Source: Prorocentrum cordatum
Lineage: Eukaryota; Sar; Dinophyceae; Prorocentrales; Prorocentraceae
Reading direction: 5' to 3'
Length of the DNA: 20,000 nucleotides
NCBI GenBank assembly: GCA_963575745.1
Contig: CAUYUJ010001322.1
Coordinates: forward strand, 37,501 to 57,500
The position numbers and the translations under genes were made by a program. Below are positions 1-7,603 of this stretch, one piece after another (within the stretch, counting starts at the first letter, position 1; each line of letters starts with the position of its first letter). Below the pieces are notes generated by a model that made no database searches, was not told where the DNA came from, and saw only the letters and a list, made by a program, of their open reading frames with translations.

Positions 1-535
1 AGACCCAGGAGGGGAGGGGGGGAGGGAACAAAAGGGGACGGCGAAAGTGAGGAGGAACGTTGAACATGAGGAAAGTGAGGAAGAGCGACGAAACTCGAGG
101 AGGGGAGCCGAAAGTGAGGAGAAGCCCAGAGAATGAGGAGCACCACAAATGGTGAGAAAGGCAAGCAGTGAGGAGGAGAGGCCAAAGTGAGGAGAGGAGC
201 CGAACATGAGAGAGGGAGAGAACACAACAATTCAGGAGGGGAGCCGGAAGTCAGGAGGAAGTCAAAGGTGAGGAGAAGCGCCGATAATGAGGGCCAAGGA
301 TGAAGAGACGGGCAAAAAGTAAGGAAGACAGGCTCAAGCGGGGAGATGAGCCGAAAATTGCGGAAAACGCAGAAAGATTGAGGGAGGGAGCCCGAAATCA
401 GGAGGAACTCCGAAAGTGAGAAGCGCAGAGAATAAGGAGGGGCACAATAAGTAAAGAGAAAGACAAACAGTGAGGAGGCGAGGTTAATGCGAGGAGAGGA
501 GCCGAACACGAGAGAGAGAGAGTGGGCTTGCGATG
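1..535. repeat. purine-rich degenerate minisatellite with ~300-bp higher-order period
   Basis: The plus strand is nearly all purine, built from variants of GTGAGGAG, GAGGAGCCGAA and AACATGAGAG. A longer unit is repeated: CAGAGAAT occurs at 127 and 426, and GGAGAGGAGC at 191 and 493, in the same order and with offsets of 299-302 bp. This is a diverged higher-order repeat rather than simple GA-rich DNA. The open frame on the minus strand here is a by-product of composition. No gene is seen. Confidence 0.8.
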
Positions 536-540
536 AGAAT

Positions 541-800
541 TGGGACCGCGAGGACCACATGCGCAATCCTTCGTAAATAATCGCGTTTTACCTCTTCGAC
601 TCAATTCGGCCTCCGAGCCGGGGTCGCAACACGAAACAATCATACTTTACAGACAAAGTGGGGAACCAGAATACCATTGTAGACGCATTGGTTTTGCAAT
701 AGGCGTCAGGCCCGATGGGGCCACATGCGCACTCCTTCCAAGAGGGTCGGTTTACGTTTTGGATTCGGCCTCCGAGCTGGGGTCGCAACCCGAAACTGTC
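541..800 (+). repeat. ~160-bp satellite, block 1
   Basis: Two monomers are recognised by the anchor GGTCGCAAC at 622 and 781 (159 bp apart). Upstream of each anchor are a CCACATGCGCA box and a TTCGGCCTCCGAGC box. The second monomer stops at 800 and resumes at 2081 beyond an insertion. The same family continues in 2081-2710. Short frames here are not credible genes. Confidence 0.9.
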
Positions 801-1017
801 AGAATCCCACCAGCCCTTTGGGCGTGAGTGGTTTAGAGAGCCCGCTCTGTCCTCAACCCCCCTTCTTCCCCTTCGGGGAAGGGTTTACCCCTCCCCCTAC
901 CCCCTCCCCCTGGGCCTGGACAGGGAGCCCCGGGTGTTCTCAAGGGGGTCTTTTTCGACTCCTGGGAGGGGCAAAAAACGACGACCCTCACGAGGATTCT
1001 GGCCCCGACGGGGGGGG
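800..1017 (+). repeat. left-end module of insertion element (copy A)
   Basis: This segment aligns almost end to end with 11604-11820, at roughly 90% identity by eye. Both copies begin CAGAATCCCACCAGCCC. Both share GTGAGTGGTTTAGAGAGCCC, a C-rich stretch, GTCTTTTTCGACTCCTGGGA and CACGAGGATTCTGGCCCC. The flanks differ, so this is the conserved end of a dispersed element and not an extended duplication. No coding signal is seen. Confidence 0.85.
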
Positions 1018-1049
1018 CGAGTTTGGCCCCTCTGCTCTTCTTTGAAACC

Positions 1050-1200
1050 AAAATCATTGATTTTACTACGGTTTTGGCCCCATTTTGGCCTCCTGAGGGG
1101 GCCGCGCTTCTCTTCCCTCATAGCAAATTCATTGATTTTACGAAGGTTTTGGGCTCATTTTGTCCTTCTCAGGGGGCAGCTCTCCTTTGCGCTTCTGCGG
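1050..1200 (+). repeat. 75-bp tandem duplication inside copy A
   Basis: ATTCATTGATTTTA-type sequence starts near 1053 and again near 1128. It is followed in both copies by a GGTTTTGG..CATTTTG..CCT..C..GAGGGGG-like stretch. The offset is 75 bp and the two copies are clearly diverged. The duplication is not seen in copy B at 11604-12170, so it is copy-specific. Confidence 0.7.
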
Positions 1201-1206
1201 AGGTCG

Positions 1207-1478
1207 CAAGAGGCCCCAAGATGGCCCCAAGAGGCCCCCAGGAGGCTCCCAAGAGGCCTCCAAGAGGCCCCCCAGAGGCCCCCAAGCGGCCCGAAGAGGC
1301 CCCCAAGAGGCCCCCAAGCAGCCCCCAAGAGGCCCCACGAGGCCCCAAGAGGCCCCCAAGAGGCCCCCAAGAGGCCCCCAAGAGGCCCACGACGCCCCAA
1401 GAGGCCCCCAAGAGGCCCCCAAGAGGCCCCCAAGAGGCCCCACGAGGCTCCAAGAGGCCCCCAAGAGGCCCCACGAGG
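1207..1478 (+). repeat. 11-bp AAGAGGCCCCC minisatellite (copy A)
   Basis: About 24 units of AAGAGGCCCC(C) with substitutions occupy this stretch. Because the unit is 11 bp, the array is open in several frames and yields Pro/Arg/Glu-rich peptides on one strand and Gly/Leu/Trp-rich peptides on the other. None of these should be read as proteins. The same array type follows the left module in copy B. Confidence 0.9.
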
Positions 1479-1480
1479 AG

Positions 1481-1882
1481 CCCGAACGACTCACATCAGG
1501 ACGAGGGGCCCGAACGACTCACACCACGAAGAGCCCGAACGACTCACACCACAAGGAGGGGCCCGAACGACTCACACCAGGACGAGGCGCCCGAACGACT
1601 CACACCACGAGGAGCCCGAACGACTCACACCACGACGCGGGCCCCGAACGACTCACACCACGAGGAGCCCGAACGAGTCACACCAGGAGGAGGGGCCCGA
1701 ACGACTCACACCAGGACGAGGGGCCCGAACAACTCACACCACGAGAAGCCCGAACGACTCACACCAGGACGAAGAGCCCGAACGACTCACACCACGAAGA
1801 GCCCGAACGACTCACACCAGGAAGAAGGGCCCGAACGACTCAGACCAGGACGAGAAACCCCAAACGACTCAAACCACGAGGA
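1481..1882 (+). repeat. alternating 25/28-bp tandem array
   Basis: Units beginning CCCGAACGACTCACACCA occur about every 25 or 28 bp, at 1481, 1509, 1534, 1562, 1590, 1615, 1643, 1668, 1696, 1724, 1749, 1777, 1802, 1830 and 1858. The short form continues CGAGGAG or CGAAGAG and the long form GGACGAGGGG or similar. The two forms differ by 3 bp. Copy B has no such array in this position. Confidence 0.9.
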
Positions 1883-1883
1883 G

Positions 1884-2077
1884 CGCTTTCTCTCCCTCCT
1901 CCTTCGCCTCGTCCTTCTCCCGCTCCCCCCACAAGGAGGATGTACAAGGAGGCGGGAGGAAGGAGGAACAGGGGAGATATGCGGGGCCCAGCGGACACAC
2001 GCCTGAAAAACACGACTGTCGGCATGCTTCGCGAGAGTTGCTGCTGTGAGATGGGCTGGTGGGGATACGCGAAGCGT
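1884..2077 (+). repeat. right-end module of insertion element (copy A)
   Basis: This 194-bp segment matches the reverse complement of 13362-13555, which has exactly the same length. I count about 7 mismatches and no gaps, or roughly 96% identity. It starts CGCTTTCTCTCCCTCC and ends GGGGATACGCGAAGCGT. The flanks of the two copies differ, which marks it as a mobile-element terminus. Confidence 0.9.
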
Positions 2078-2080
2078 AAA

Positions 2081-2710
2081 TAATTTATGGAAACAGCGAG
2101 GCACCGGAGAACCACCTCAAAACCTATCGGTTTTACAGAAGGGATCGGGCCCCTTGGGACCACATACGCCATCCTTCCAATATTGTCGGAGTGCCTCTTA
2201 GATCCGGCCTCCGAGCCAGAGGTGGCGACACGAAACAATCATGATTTATAGACAACGCGGGAAGCCCGAAAACCGATTCAAAACGTAATGGTTTTGCATG
2301 AGGAGCTTGGCCCGATGAGGCCACATGTGCACTCTTTGCAATATGGTCGGTTTACAACTTGGATTCGGTCCCCGAGCTGGGGTCGCAACCCGAAACTATC
2401 ATAATTTATAGTAACAGCGAGACCGGAAAACCACCTCAAAACCGATCGGCTTTGCAATAGGAGTCGGGCCCGTTGGGGCCACAGACGCAATCCTTACAAT
2501 GTGGTCGGTTTACCTCTTGGATCCAGCCCCCGAGCCAGGATCGCAACACTTAAAAAACTAATTATCTGAAAAACACAAGCCCAGATAACCTGCTGAAAAC
2601 CTATTGGTTTTGCGATAGGAAAAAGACCCTATGTGCCGACGCGCGCAATTCTTCCCATACGGTCGTGTTGAAACCTTAGGATTCGGCCTCCGAGCTAGGG
2701 TCGCAACGCG
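2081..2710 (+). repeat. ~160-bp satellite, block 2
   Basis: This is a continuation of the satellite at 541-800. Anchors related to GGTCGCAAC lie at 2221, 2381, 2539 and 2699, spaced 158-160 bp. The monomer at 2381-2410 reads GAAACTATCATAATTTATAG without interruption and supplies the empty-site sequence for the element at 801-2080. Confidence 0.9.
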
Positions 2711-3160
2711 ACGAACGCTGACGACAGCGGTGCAGTTAACACACAGACACACACGCACTCCCTCGCCGCCGCGCCAGCCAAATTCCTAAAGGGAGGTCTG
2801 AAGAATGCCGACAAGAACAATATATATATATATGTGTATATAAACAAAGTTCCCGCTGGATGCGCAGCCGCTCATATCCAGACTGGCTCATGCAAGACCT
2901 CTGACGCCCCTACATCCACTCGCGATCAGACCCGTCTCTACTCTGCCGCTGAACGTAACCGCAGTTGCTCGCTCCCTCGCGCCTTCTTCATGTTCAGACC
3001 CCACCCATGCCTAGACACACACATACTGAAATACGCTAGCCTTCAGACGCACGCTCAGTCAGATTCACTCCTCCAAGCTCACTAACGCCGAAACCCACGC
3101 ATACCCAGGCTCACTCATATCCAGACTCATTCGCGTTCAGGCCCCACCCATTCTCGGCCC
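2711..3160. repeat. TA repeat and degenerate CAGACNCAC-type repeats
   Basis: A CA-rich stretch (about 2737-2760) is followed by a TATATA tract with a GTG interruption (about 2819-2842). Further on are loosely repeated phrases: CTCATATCCAGACT at about 2871 and 3114, and a TTCAG(A/G)CCCCACCCAT motif at about 2993 and 3138. No homologous gene is recognised. The short plus-strand frame at 2834-3085 lies in these repeats. Confidence 0.55.
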
Positions 3161-4066
3161 GCTCTGGGGCCCACTCGCGCTGAGTCGATCGGACTCCCCC
3201 CAGGGCGGGAACCGCCGGGGGGGGCGGCGCGGACCCCCACGGGGACCTCCAACCACTGGGGACCCAGCCGCCTGTCCTTGCCGCTGAGGCCGCGGCGTAG
3301 GTGAACCCGAATTGCTAAATACCCTCCATGAGGGATCTTGACGCGCCCTCGGCGGTCCCTCGCTGGAAAAAAAAGCAGCGTTAAAACATCCAACGCGTGC
3401 TTCGCCGCGCAGGTACGCTTTCTTTGGGGAACGCACCGCTGACAGCACCGCGGGGAACGAAGATCCGAAATCCAGAATAGAGGAACCAGGATCCTCGTTC
3501 CATCCTCAACCATGGACCCTCGAACCTGGAATCTAGAAGTGCACGCACTGGAACATCGAAAAACATGAGCCGCTCGAAGATCCAAGATCCGGATGCTCCA
3601 TGTTCGATTACCCCTCGACCGCGGGTGTCGACTAACGATCGCCCCTGGCCCGCAGTCCTCGATCGATCTTGGATCGGCCTCGCGGCCCCAGCGCAGCCTG
3701 ACGATGGCCCCCATAATCGAATGTACTGAAAGAGCGACCACCCCTGTGCACGATCGTCGGGGCCAAGTTCAGACGGGCTGGGCGAGGCGACAGCCTGTGG
3801 AGTCCAGCTCATCTTGACAAGGTGCAACGAGTAGCAAATCGGATGCCCGACGGCTAAGATGGACAAGAATAAGCGGATTGGGAAGGAGTCCGGAATGGTC
3901 GGCGCGTTGGTGCACGCGCGAACTGAACCGAACTGCACGGAATCTGAACGTTCTGGCGACATCAGATGCGGCGATACATGCGGCTGCGAGGAAGTCCTAG
4001 GCTAAAGAGCCGACGTCAAGCCGTATACATCGGGTCCACAAACATGGCTGTCAACATGCCCCCAGC
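3161..4066. other. unassigned stretch, no supported gene
   Basis: A GC-rich segment (3170-3300) leads into mixed-composition DNA with scattered GATCC and CTGGAA words around 3475-3600. A 193-residue open frame on the minus strand (3381-3962) and a 204-residue one (3127-3741) overlap each other in different frames. Neither has a recognisable domain or consistent protein-like composition, so I call no gene here. Confidence 0.5.
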
Positions 4067-4232
4067 GAAACAACCATTCTCTGGTGGCTGGAAATGGAAA
4101 CGGAGAAATTTGTCCGAGAAGCCCTATGCGAAATCGCCATTCTCCGGTTGCCAGAGAACATTATCCTGTTGCTCCGAACAGCAACTGGAATTTGTTTGGA
4201 GGGAGAATTGGGCGGAATCGCGATTCTCTGGT
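4067..4232 (+). repeat. three-copy 21-bp motif with unequal spacing
   Basis: The motif GCGAAAtcgCCATTCTCtGGT (lower-case positions vary) occurs at 4067, 4129 and 4212, giving offsets of 62 and 83 bp. The DNA between copies also shares TGGAA..GGAG..TTTG words. Several frames are open through this region on both strands, as expected for a short repeat. No family is recognised. Confidence 0.65.
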
Positions 4233-4281
4233 CCTCAACCCATTTGGCGATTACCCATCGGTCGGCAGAAGTAGGTAGAGA

Positions 4282-4795
4282 CATGAGGTAGGAAGGCGGA
4301 TAAAGTAGATTGGGCTCGGGCCCGCCCAGAGAGTAACAAAACGCAGCAAGAGCAGATCGATGCTTGCTTGAAGTGGGAAGGCGCTTGAAAAGATTTGGTT
4401 CTGGAAATTCAAACATACCTACTTTCAACGACTGATGGGTATAATATTAAAGGCGAGAATGCCCAGCGGGATCACAGTGGCACATCTTGCGCGACCTCGC
4501 CCTACCCGCACTTCTGAATCCAGCGGGCTGTAGGAACGGACGCTAACCGCGCTCGGGACGGTAGCGCGCCATAAAAATGGGGTCGGGGACGGTCTGTAGA
4601 CTGGCCACACGATTGCCCCGCGAGGACACGTACAGTCGGTCTTGATTGGACAGGACACGCGAGAGGACACAGGAACCTTTCAAGGGTAACATCGCCATAG
4701 GAGTGTAAGAAGGCACGCGTCGCGAGGCACAGGACACAAGGGTACCCTTGAGCTGGCAGGGTCGACCTACTAATCCGGGCCGCCTGTAATGCCAA
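4282..4795 (+). repeat. dispersed repeat family R2, copy 1
   Basis: This copy pairs with 6658-7012. The first ~152 bp match from CATGAGGTAGGAAGGCGGAT to CCTACTTTCAACGAC, at about 75% identity by eye. A distal block also matches around CAGGGTCGACCT (4756-4768 versus 6968-6980). The distance between blocks is ~164 bp longer here than in copy 2, so one copy carries an indel. The 217-residue minus-strand frame crossing it (4502-5155) has no recognisable domain and I do not call it a gene. Confidence 0.7.
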
Positions 4796-5340
4796 TAACA
4801 TATCAGAAACTAGCACAGAGTGGTGGCCAGCGCGACGGCGAGACCACCATTCCGACGTGAACGCGCACCCGCGCAAGAATGCACGCAAGGAATCGGCAAT
4901 CATGCGTACGCAGGAATTGGGACGCCGAGGGAGCACAGGACCACTGGAACCCTGATGGCGACGCCCTAGAGAAAGCGGCAGCGACGCGAGCGCGGGATGC
5001 ACTCCCAATCGGTCAGTCTCGACTGCGAGCCCGAGAACAAATTGCCCATCGCCACGGTGTTGGGACGCCGAAGGCAGCCCGTTCCACTCGCACGCTGGTG
5101 AAGACGCCGCCAAGAAAGCCGCCCCGATGCGATCGTGGATTCCGTTTCCAAACAACTATTCTCGGACTGTAGAAACGAAAAACGCGGCATAAACATAACC
5201 GTTCGCAGGTCCGCGCGGATTTCTCGCAGTGGCGCTGGGCCCACCTCCCTGGCGCGGAGAGCGCCAGGGCCGGCGCCAGAGGCGCCGCCTGAGGGGGTCT
5301 AGCGCAAGTCCATGATATCTGCGCGGACCTTCCAAAGTTT
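4796..5340. other. unassigned stretch with a GC-rich hairpin
   Basis: No gene is recognised here. The clearest structure is a perfect hairpin: CCCTGGCGC at 5247-5255, loop GGAGA, and GCGCCAGGG at 5261-5269. It is followed immediately by two GGCGCC palindromes. There is no T-run beside it to suggest a pol III terminator, and no tRNA-like arrangement. Confidence 0.5.
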
Positions 5341-5525
5341 TTGGTTATGTCGTTTTTCCCCCTTTCGAATAAAGCGATGGAGCCCAGGAGGCAGACAAGG
5401 GAAAAACCAGGGTGGGGAAGAGGGCGGCCTCCAACGATCCAACAGCAAAAAAAGTTGTCAACCGCTCTCGGCGTCCAGGTGCCCATGTCAGGCCCCGGGA
5501 CAAGAAACGAAGTTTCTTCGGTACA

Positions 5526-6062
5526 ATGAACCAGTGCATGGGAGGGAGGGGGCCGAGAGGTTCAAGAAGCGTCTGGGCGATCAACAAAAACAACAAAAAA
5601 AGGAGACGCATCGCGAAAGGAAAGGGAGTGGGAGGCGAGGGCCAGGAGGGGAAGGAGAAAAAAGGCGTGCACCGGCGACGACGACGACGACGACTGCGAC
5701 GACGACGAGGCGGGGGTCAGGAGGGGAGAGAGAAGAAGGCGTGCCTCGGCGAAGACGACGACGACGGTGGCGGCGGCGGCAGTGTCGGCGTCGGCAGCAG
5801 GGGCCTCTCTGCCTCAGCTCAGGACCTCCCGGGGGGCCCCAGAGACGCTCGAGGGGTCTCCAGATGGGGAGCCAGCAGAGGACGTACGCGCCCAACCACG
5901 TCCACGAACGCGGCCCCCCAGGCCGCGAGACCAACCTGGTGGTACGAACGCTCACGCAAGTCGTACCCTCGAAACCAGGGTGGCATCAATCAAGTACGTG
6001 TACGTTTGAATCGGGCGTGTCCCTCTGCAGGGGGAATCTTCAAACATAGTTTTAAAGAATAG
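5526..6062 (+). CDS. doubtful Arg-rich open frame, 178 residues
   Basis: The frame runs from the first in-frame ATG (5526) to TAG (6060-6062). It is open further upstream without an ATG. The translation begins MNQCMGGRG, then has basic clusters (KKRRR), a run of Arg encoded by a GAC/CGA triplet repeat (about 5680-5800), an Asp/Gly run, and a Ser/Pro/Arg-rich tail ending HSFKE. The middle is low-complexity triplet sequence, which would be open by chance. The only support for a real transcript is a 3' UTR-like segment downstream with AATAAA at 6211 and an A tract at 6246. No domain is recognised. It could equally be non-coding DNA or a retroposed transcript end. Confidence 0.15.
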   Translation: MNQCMGGRGPRGSRSVWAINKNNKKRRRIAKGKGVGGEGQEGKEKKGVHRRRRRRRLRRRRGGGQEGREKKACLGEDDDDGGGGGSVGVGSRGLSASAQDLPGGPRDARGVSRWGASRGRTRPTTSTNAAPQAARPTWWYERSRKSYPRNQGGINQVRVRLNRACPSAGGIFKHSFKE

Positions 6063-6210
6063 TCTGGGGACTATTGTTTGACCCATTTTGGATTATCTTT
6101 AGGGTATGTCTTGGGCATCTTTCATTTTTCGTCCAAAATCGACCTGTAGGGACAGGCCCGACTTAAGTGTACAGGGCAGTCTGCATTTTTTAATATACGA
6201 TGAATGTATG

Positions 6211-6274
6211 AATAAATGTATGCATAAACTCATCGTTGTTTTTTTAAAAAAAAAAAAAAAAAAACAAAAAAAAA
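6211..6274 (+). promoter_or_regulatory. AATAAA followed by A19/A9 tract
   Basis: AATAAA lies at 6211-6216. Thirty bases later come T7 (6239-6245), A19 (6246-6264), one C and A9 (6266-6274). The spacing is that of a polyadenylation signal and a genomically encoded poly(A) tail, as at the 3' end of a retroposed copy. An ordinary A-rich simple repeat is the alternative. I see no target-site duplication. Confidence 0.35.
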
Positions 6275-6360
6275 TGCATTTTTAATACATGATCCGCACG
6301 CGGAGCATGTATAAAAAAACGGCACTGTACGTATTTCTTGCACTCCTGGCCATCAGAGAT

Positions 6361-6480
6361 CTCCGCCGGCGGAGGACGACGTCGATCGTCGCCGCCCTCG
6401 CCGTCGCCCTCTCGGCGACGCGGGCGACGCGGGCCGGCGACGGACAACGGCGGCGGCACGGCGACGGCGTACACGTCGGT
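6361..6480. repeat. GC palindrome and CGACG-rich segment
   Basis: A perfect 14-bp palindrome, CTCCGCCGGCGGAG, occupies 6361-6374. It is followed by about 100 bp of interspersed CGACG/CGTCG words that could fold back on themselves. Overlapping open frames here are compositional. Confidence 0.55.
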
Positions 6481-6540
6481 CGGAAGAAGCAGGAAGGGAA
6501 ACTGGGACACACAAATAAATACACACAAATAAAAAGATTC

Positions 6541-6612
6541 CCCATATTTTCCTATATTTTCTGGGTTTTTGTCTTCCCCACCACTTCCCATATTTTCCTA
6601 TATTTTCCTGGG
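6541..6612 (+). repeat. 22-bp direct repeat, 46 bp apart
   Basis: CCCATATTTTCCTATATTTT starts at 6541 and again at 6587, each followed by CTGGG or CCTGGG. The sequence between is TTTTTGTCTTCCCCACCACTT-like. It is an isolated AT-rich direct repeat just upstream of R2 copy 2. Confidence 0.8.
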
Positions 6613-6657
6613 GATCGACGATTAGTTGTGTCTGTGTGTTTTTTCCCCTCCTGGAAG

Positions 6658-7012
6658 CATGAAGTAGGAAGGCGGATCTTAAGTGGATTGGGTCCAGGCT
6701 CCCCAGGGAATGACAAAACACAGCCAAAGCGTGTCGATCATCGAAGTGGGAAGGCGCTTGAAGCAGATTGGGATCTGGGAATCTAACTAAGAACACCTAC
6801 TTTCAACGACCGACGTGTATGGCTGGTTCCTGTCGTAGCGCCTCCGGTGGGGGTTGACCGGAGAGGGGCACGCGGGGAGGACTCGGGACACTTCCGAGGG
6901 CCACGACGCCACAGGACTGTGCAGCCGCGGACCGCGACACGCGGGGCACGAGGGCACCCCGGACTCGGCAGGGTCGACCTGCCGATCCGCCTCGACTGTG
7001 CCACGCTGGCTC
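6658..7012 (+). repeat. dispersed repeat family R2, copy 2
   Basis: This copy is homologous to 4282-4795. It begins CATGAAGTAGGAAGGCGGAT, shares AGTGGGAAGGCGCTTGAA and CCTACTTTCAACGAC in order, and later shares GGCAGGGTCGACCT (6967-6980). It is about 160 bp shorter internally than copy 1. No coding potential is conserved between the two copies: the frames over them differ. Confidence 0.7.
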
Positions 7013-7028
7013 CTGGCACCGCGCAAAT

Positions 7029-7206
7029 GCGAGGCGGGGATTTATCCACATCCACCGCCTGGGAACCGACGTCCTGGCGCCCCAGCGGGCGGTGGATATG
7101 GATATATTTCGGCCCCCCGGGGGCCAGAACATGTCCATACCCACCGCCTGCCGAGGCTCCGAAAACTGACCCTCCAGGCGGTGGATATGGATAAATTCCC
7201 GCCTCG
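7029..7206. repeat. nested inverted repeat cluster
   Basis: Four related units of GGCGGTGGATATGGATAAAT alternate in orientation. Two bracket the segment (7029-7062 and, inverted, 7172-7206) with extended pairing GAGGCGGG..TTTATCCA..CCACCGCCTGG. Two more (about 7088-7110 and 7128-7152) flank a near-palindrome GGCCCCCCGGGGGCC. The whole could form a cruciform or a long RNA hairpin. Confidence 0.75.
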
Positions 7207-7214
7207 GAGCGAAG

Positions 7215-7336
7215 GCCGGCGAGGAACCCGGCGGGTCCTGGCCCCGGGCGTGCCCCCCCCCCCGGCTGAACCCCCCCCCCTTCCCCCCGGCAAAACCCGC
7301 CCCCTCCCCTACCCCCCCCCCCCCTCCCGCCCCTCC
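7215..7336. repeat. C-rich, i-motif/G4-prone tract
   Basis: Runs of 7-11 C separated by short spacers dominate. The minus strand therefore carries many G-runs, so G-quadruplex formation is possible. This is the low-complexity lead-in to the following array. Confidence 0.6.
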
Positions 7337-7603
7337 CCCCTCCAAAAACCAGGGAGGGGGTACGGGTTCGAACCCCCCACCCCACCTTTGGAAAACCGAG
7401 GGGGTCACTACCGGCTCGAACCCCTCACCTGCCCCCCCCCCCCACCCCCCCAGAGAACCAAAGAGGGGTCACTACTGGTTCGAACCCCCCCCCAGAAAAC
7501 TGGGGCGTCACTATCGGTTCGACCCCCCCCCTCTCGAAAACCAGGGGGGTCACTACCTGTTCGAACCCCTCCCCCCCCCACGCTCACCGCCAGCAAACAA
7601 CTC
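7337..7603 (+). repeat. B-box-like array, left arm
   Basis: About five or six units of 40-60 bp read GAAAACCAGGGGGGTCACTAC then GGTTCGAACCCC and a C-run, with the GGTTCGAA core at about 7366, 7478 and 7517 and variants at 7413 and 7557. The core resembles the pol III internal B box (GGTTCGANNCC), but the T-stem does not pair properly and no A box or cloverleaf is present. It is not a tRNA gene. The array ends at ACCGCCAGCAAAC. It is repeated in opposite orientation at 8560-8826. Confidence 0.75.

Larger units (their letters stand above)
801..2080 (+). mobile_element. 1,280-bp insertion element, complete copy A
   Basis: Satellite anchors on either side lie at 781 and 2221, 1,440 bp apart instead of 160, so 1,280 bp of foreign DNA sits inside one monomer. 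The element has a left module (800-1017), a 75-bp duplication (1050-1200), an 11-bp AAGAGGCCCCC array (1207-1478), a 25/28-bp array (1481-1882) and a right module (1884-2077). Both end modules recur elsewhere in the window, at 11604-11820 and 13362-13555. An 11-bp inverted match, CCCACCAGCCC, lies near both ends (806-816 and, reversed, 2053-2063). I see no convincing target-site duplication and no transposase. The 444-, 327- and 307-residue open frames across it are Pro/Arg-rich translations of the arrays. It appears non-autonomous, and its class is unknown. Confidence 0.8.

Noticed and set aside
1055-1100. Dinoflagellate spliced-leader relict: GGTTTTGGCCCCATTTTGG looks partly like CCGTAGCCATTTTGGCTCAAG
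   Set aside because: Only a short CATTTTGGC core matches, and it lies inside a 75-bp duplication of the element.
1481-1882. CRISPR-like array of ~25-28-bp repeats
   Set aside because: The units are contiguous with no unique spacers, the context is eukaryotic, and there are no cas genes. It is a minisatellite.
801-2081. Helitron, because the insertion falls between A and T
   Set aside because: The element does not begin TC or end CTRR, and the near-terminal inverted 11-mers are not a Helitron trait; the A/T junction is one base of evidence.
3127-3962. Minus-strand frames of 193 and 204 codons
   Set aside because: They overlap in different frames, with no domain, no consistent composition and no start context.
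4502-5155. 217-codon minus frame with some Cys and Trp residues
   Set aside because: It runs half through dispersed repeat R2; the other R2 copy does not keep the frame.
7366-7500. tRNA gene suggested by GGTTCGAACCC
   Set aside because: The T-stem does not pair, there is no A box or cloverleaf, and the motif is tandemly repeated with C-runs.
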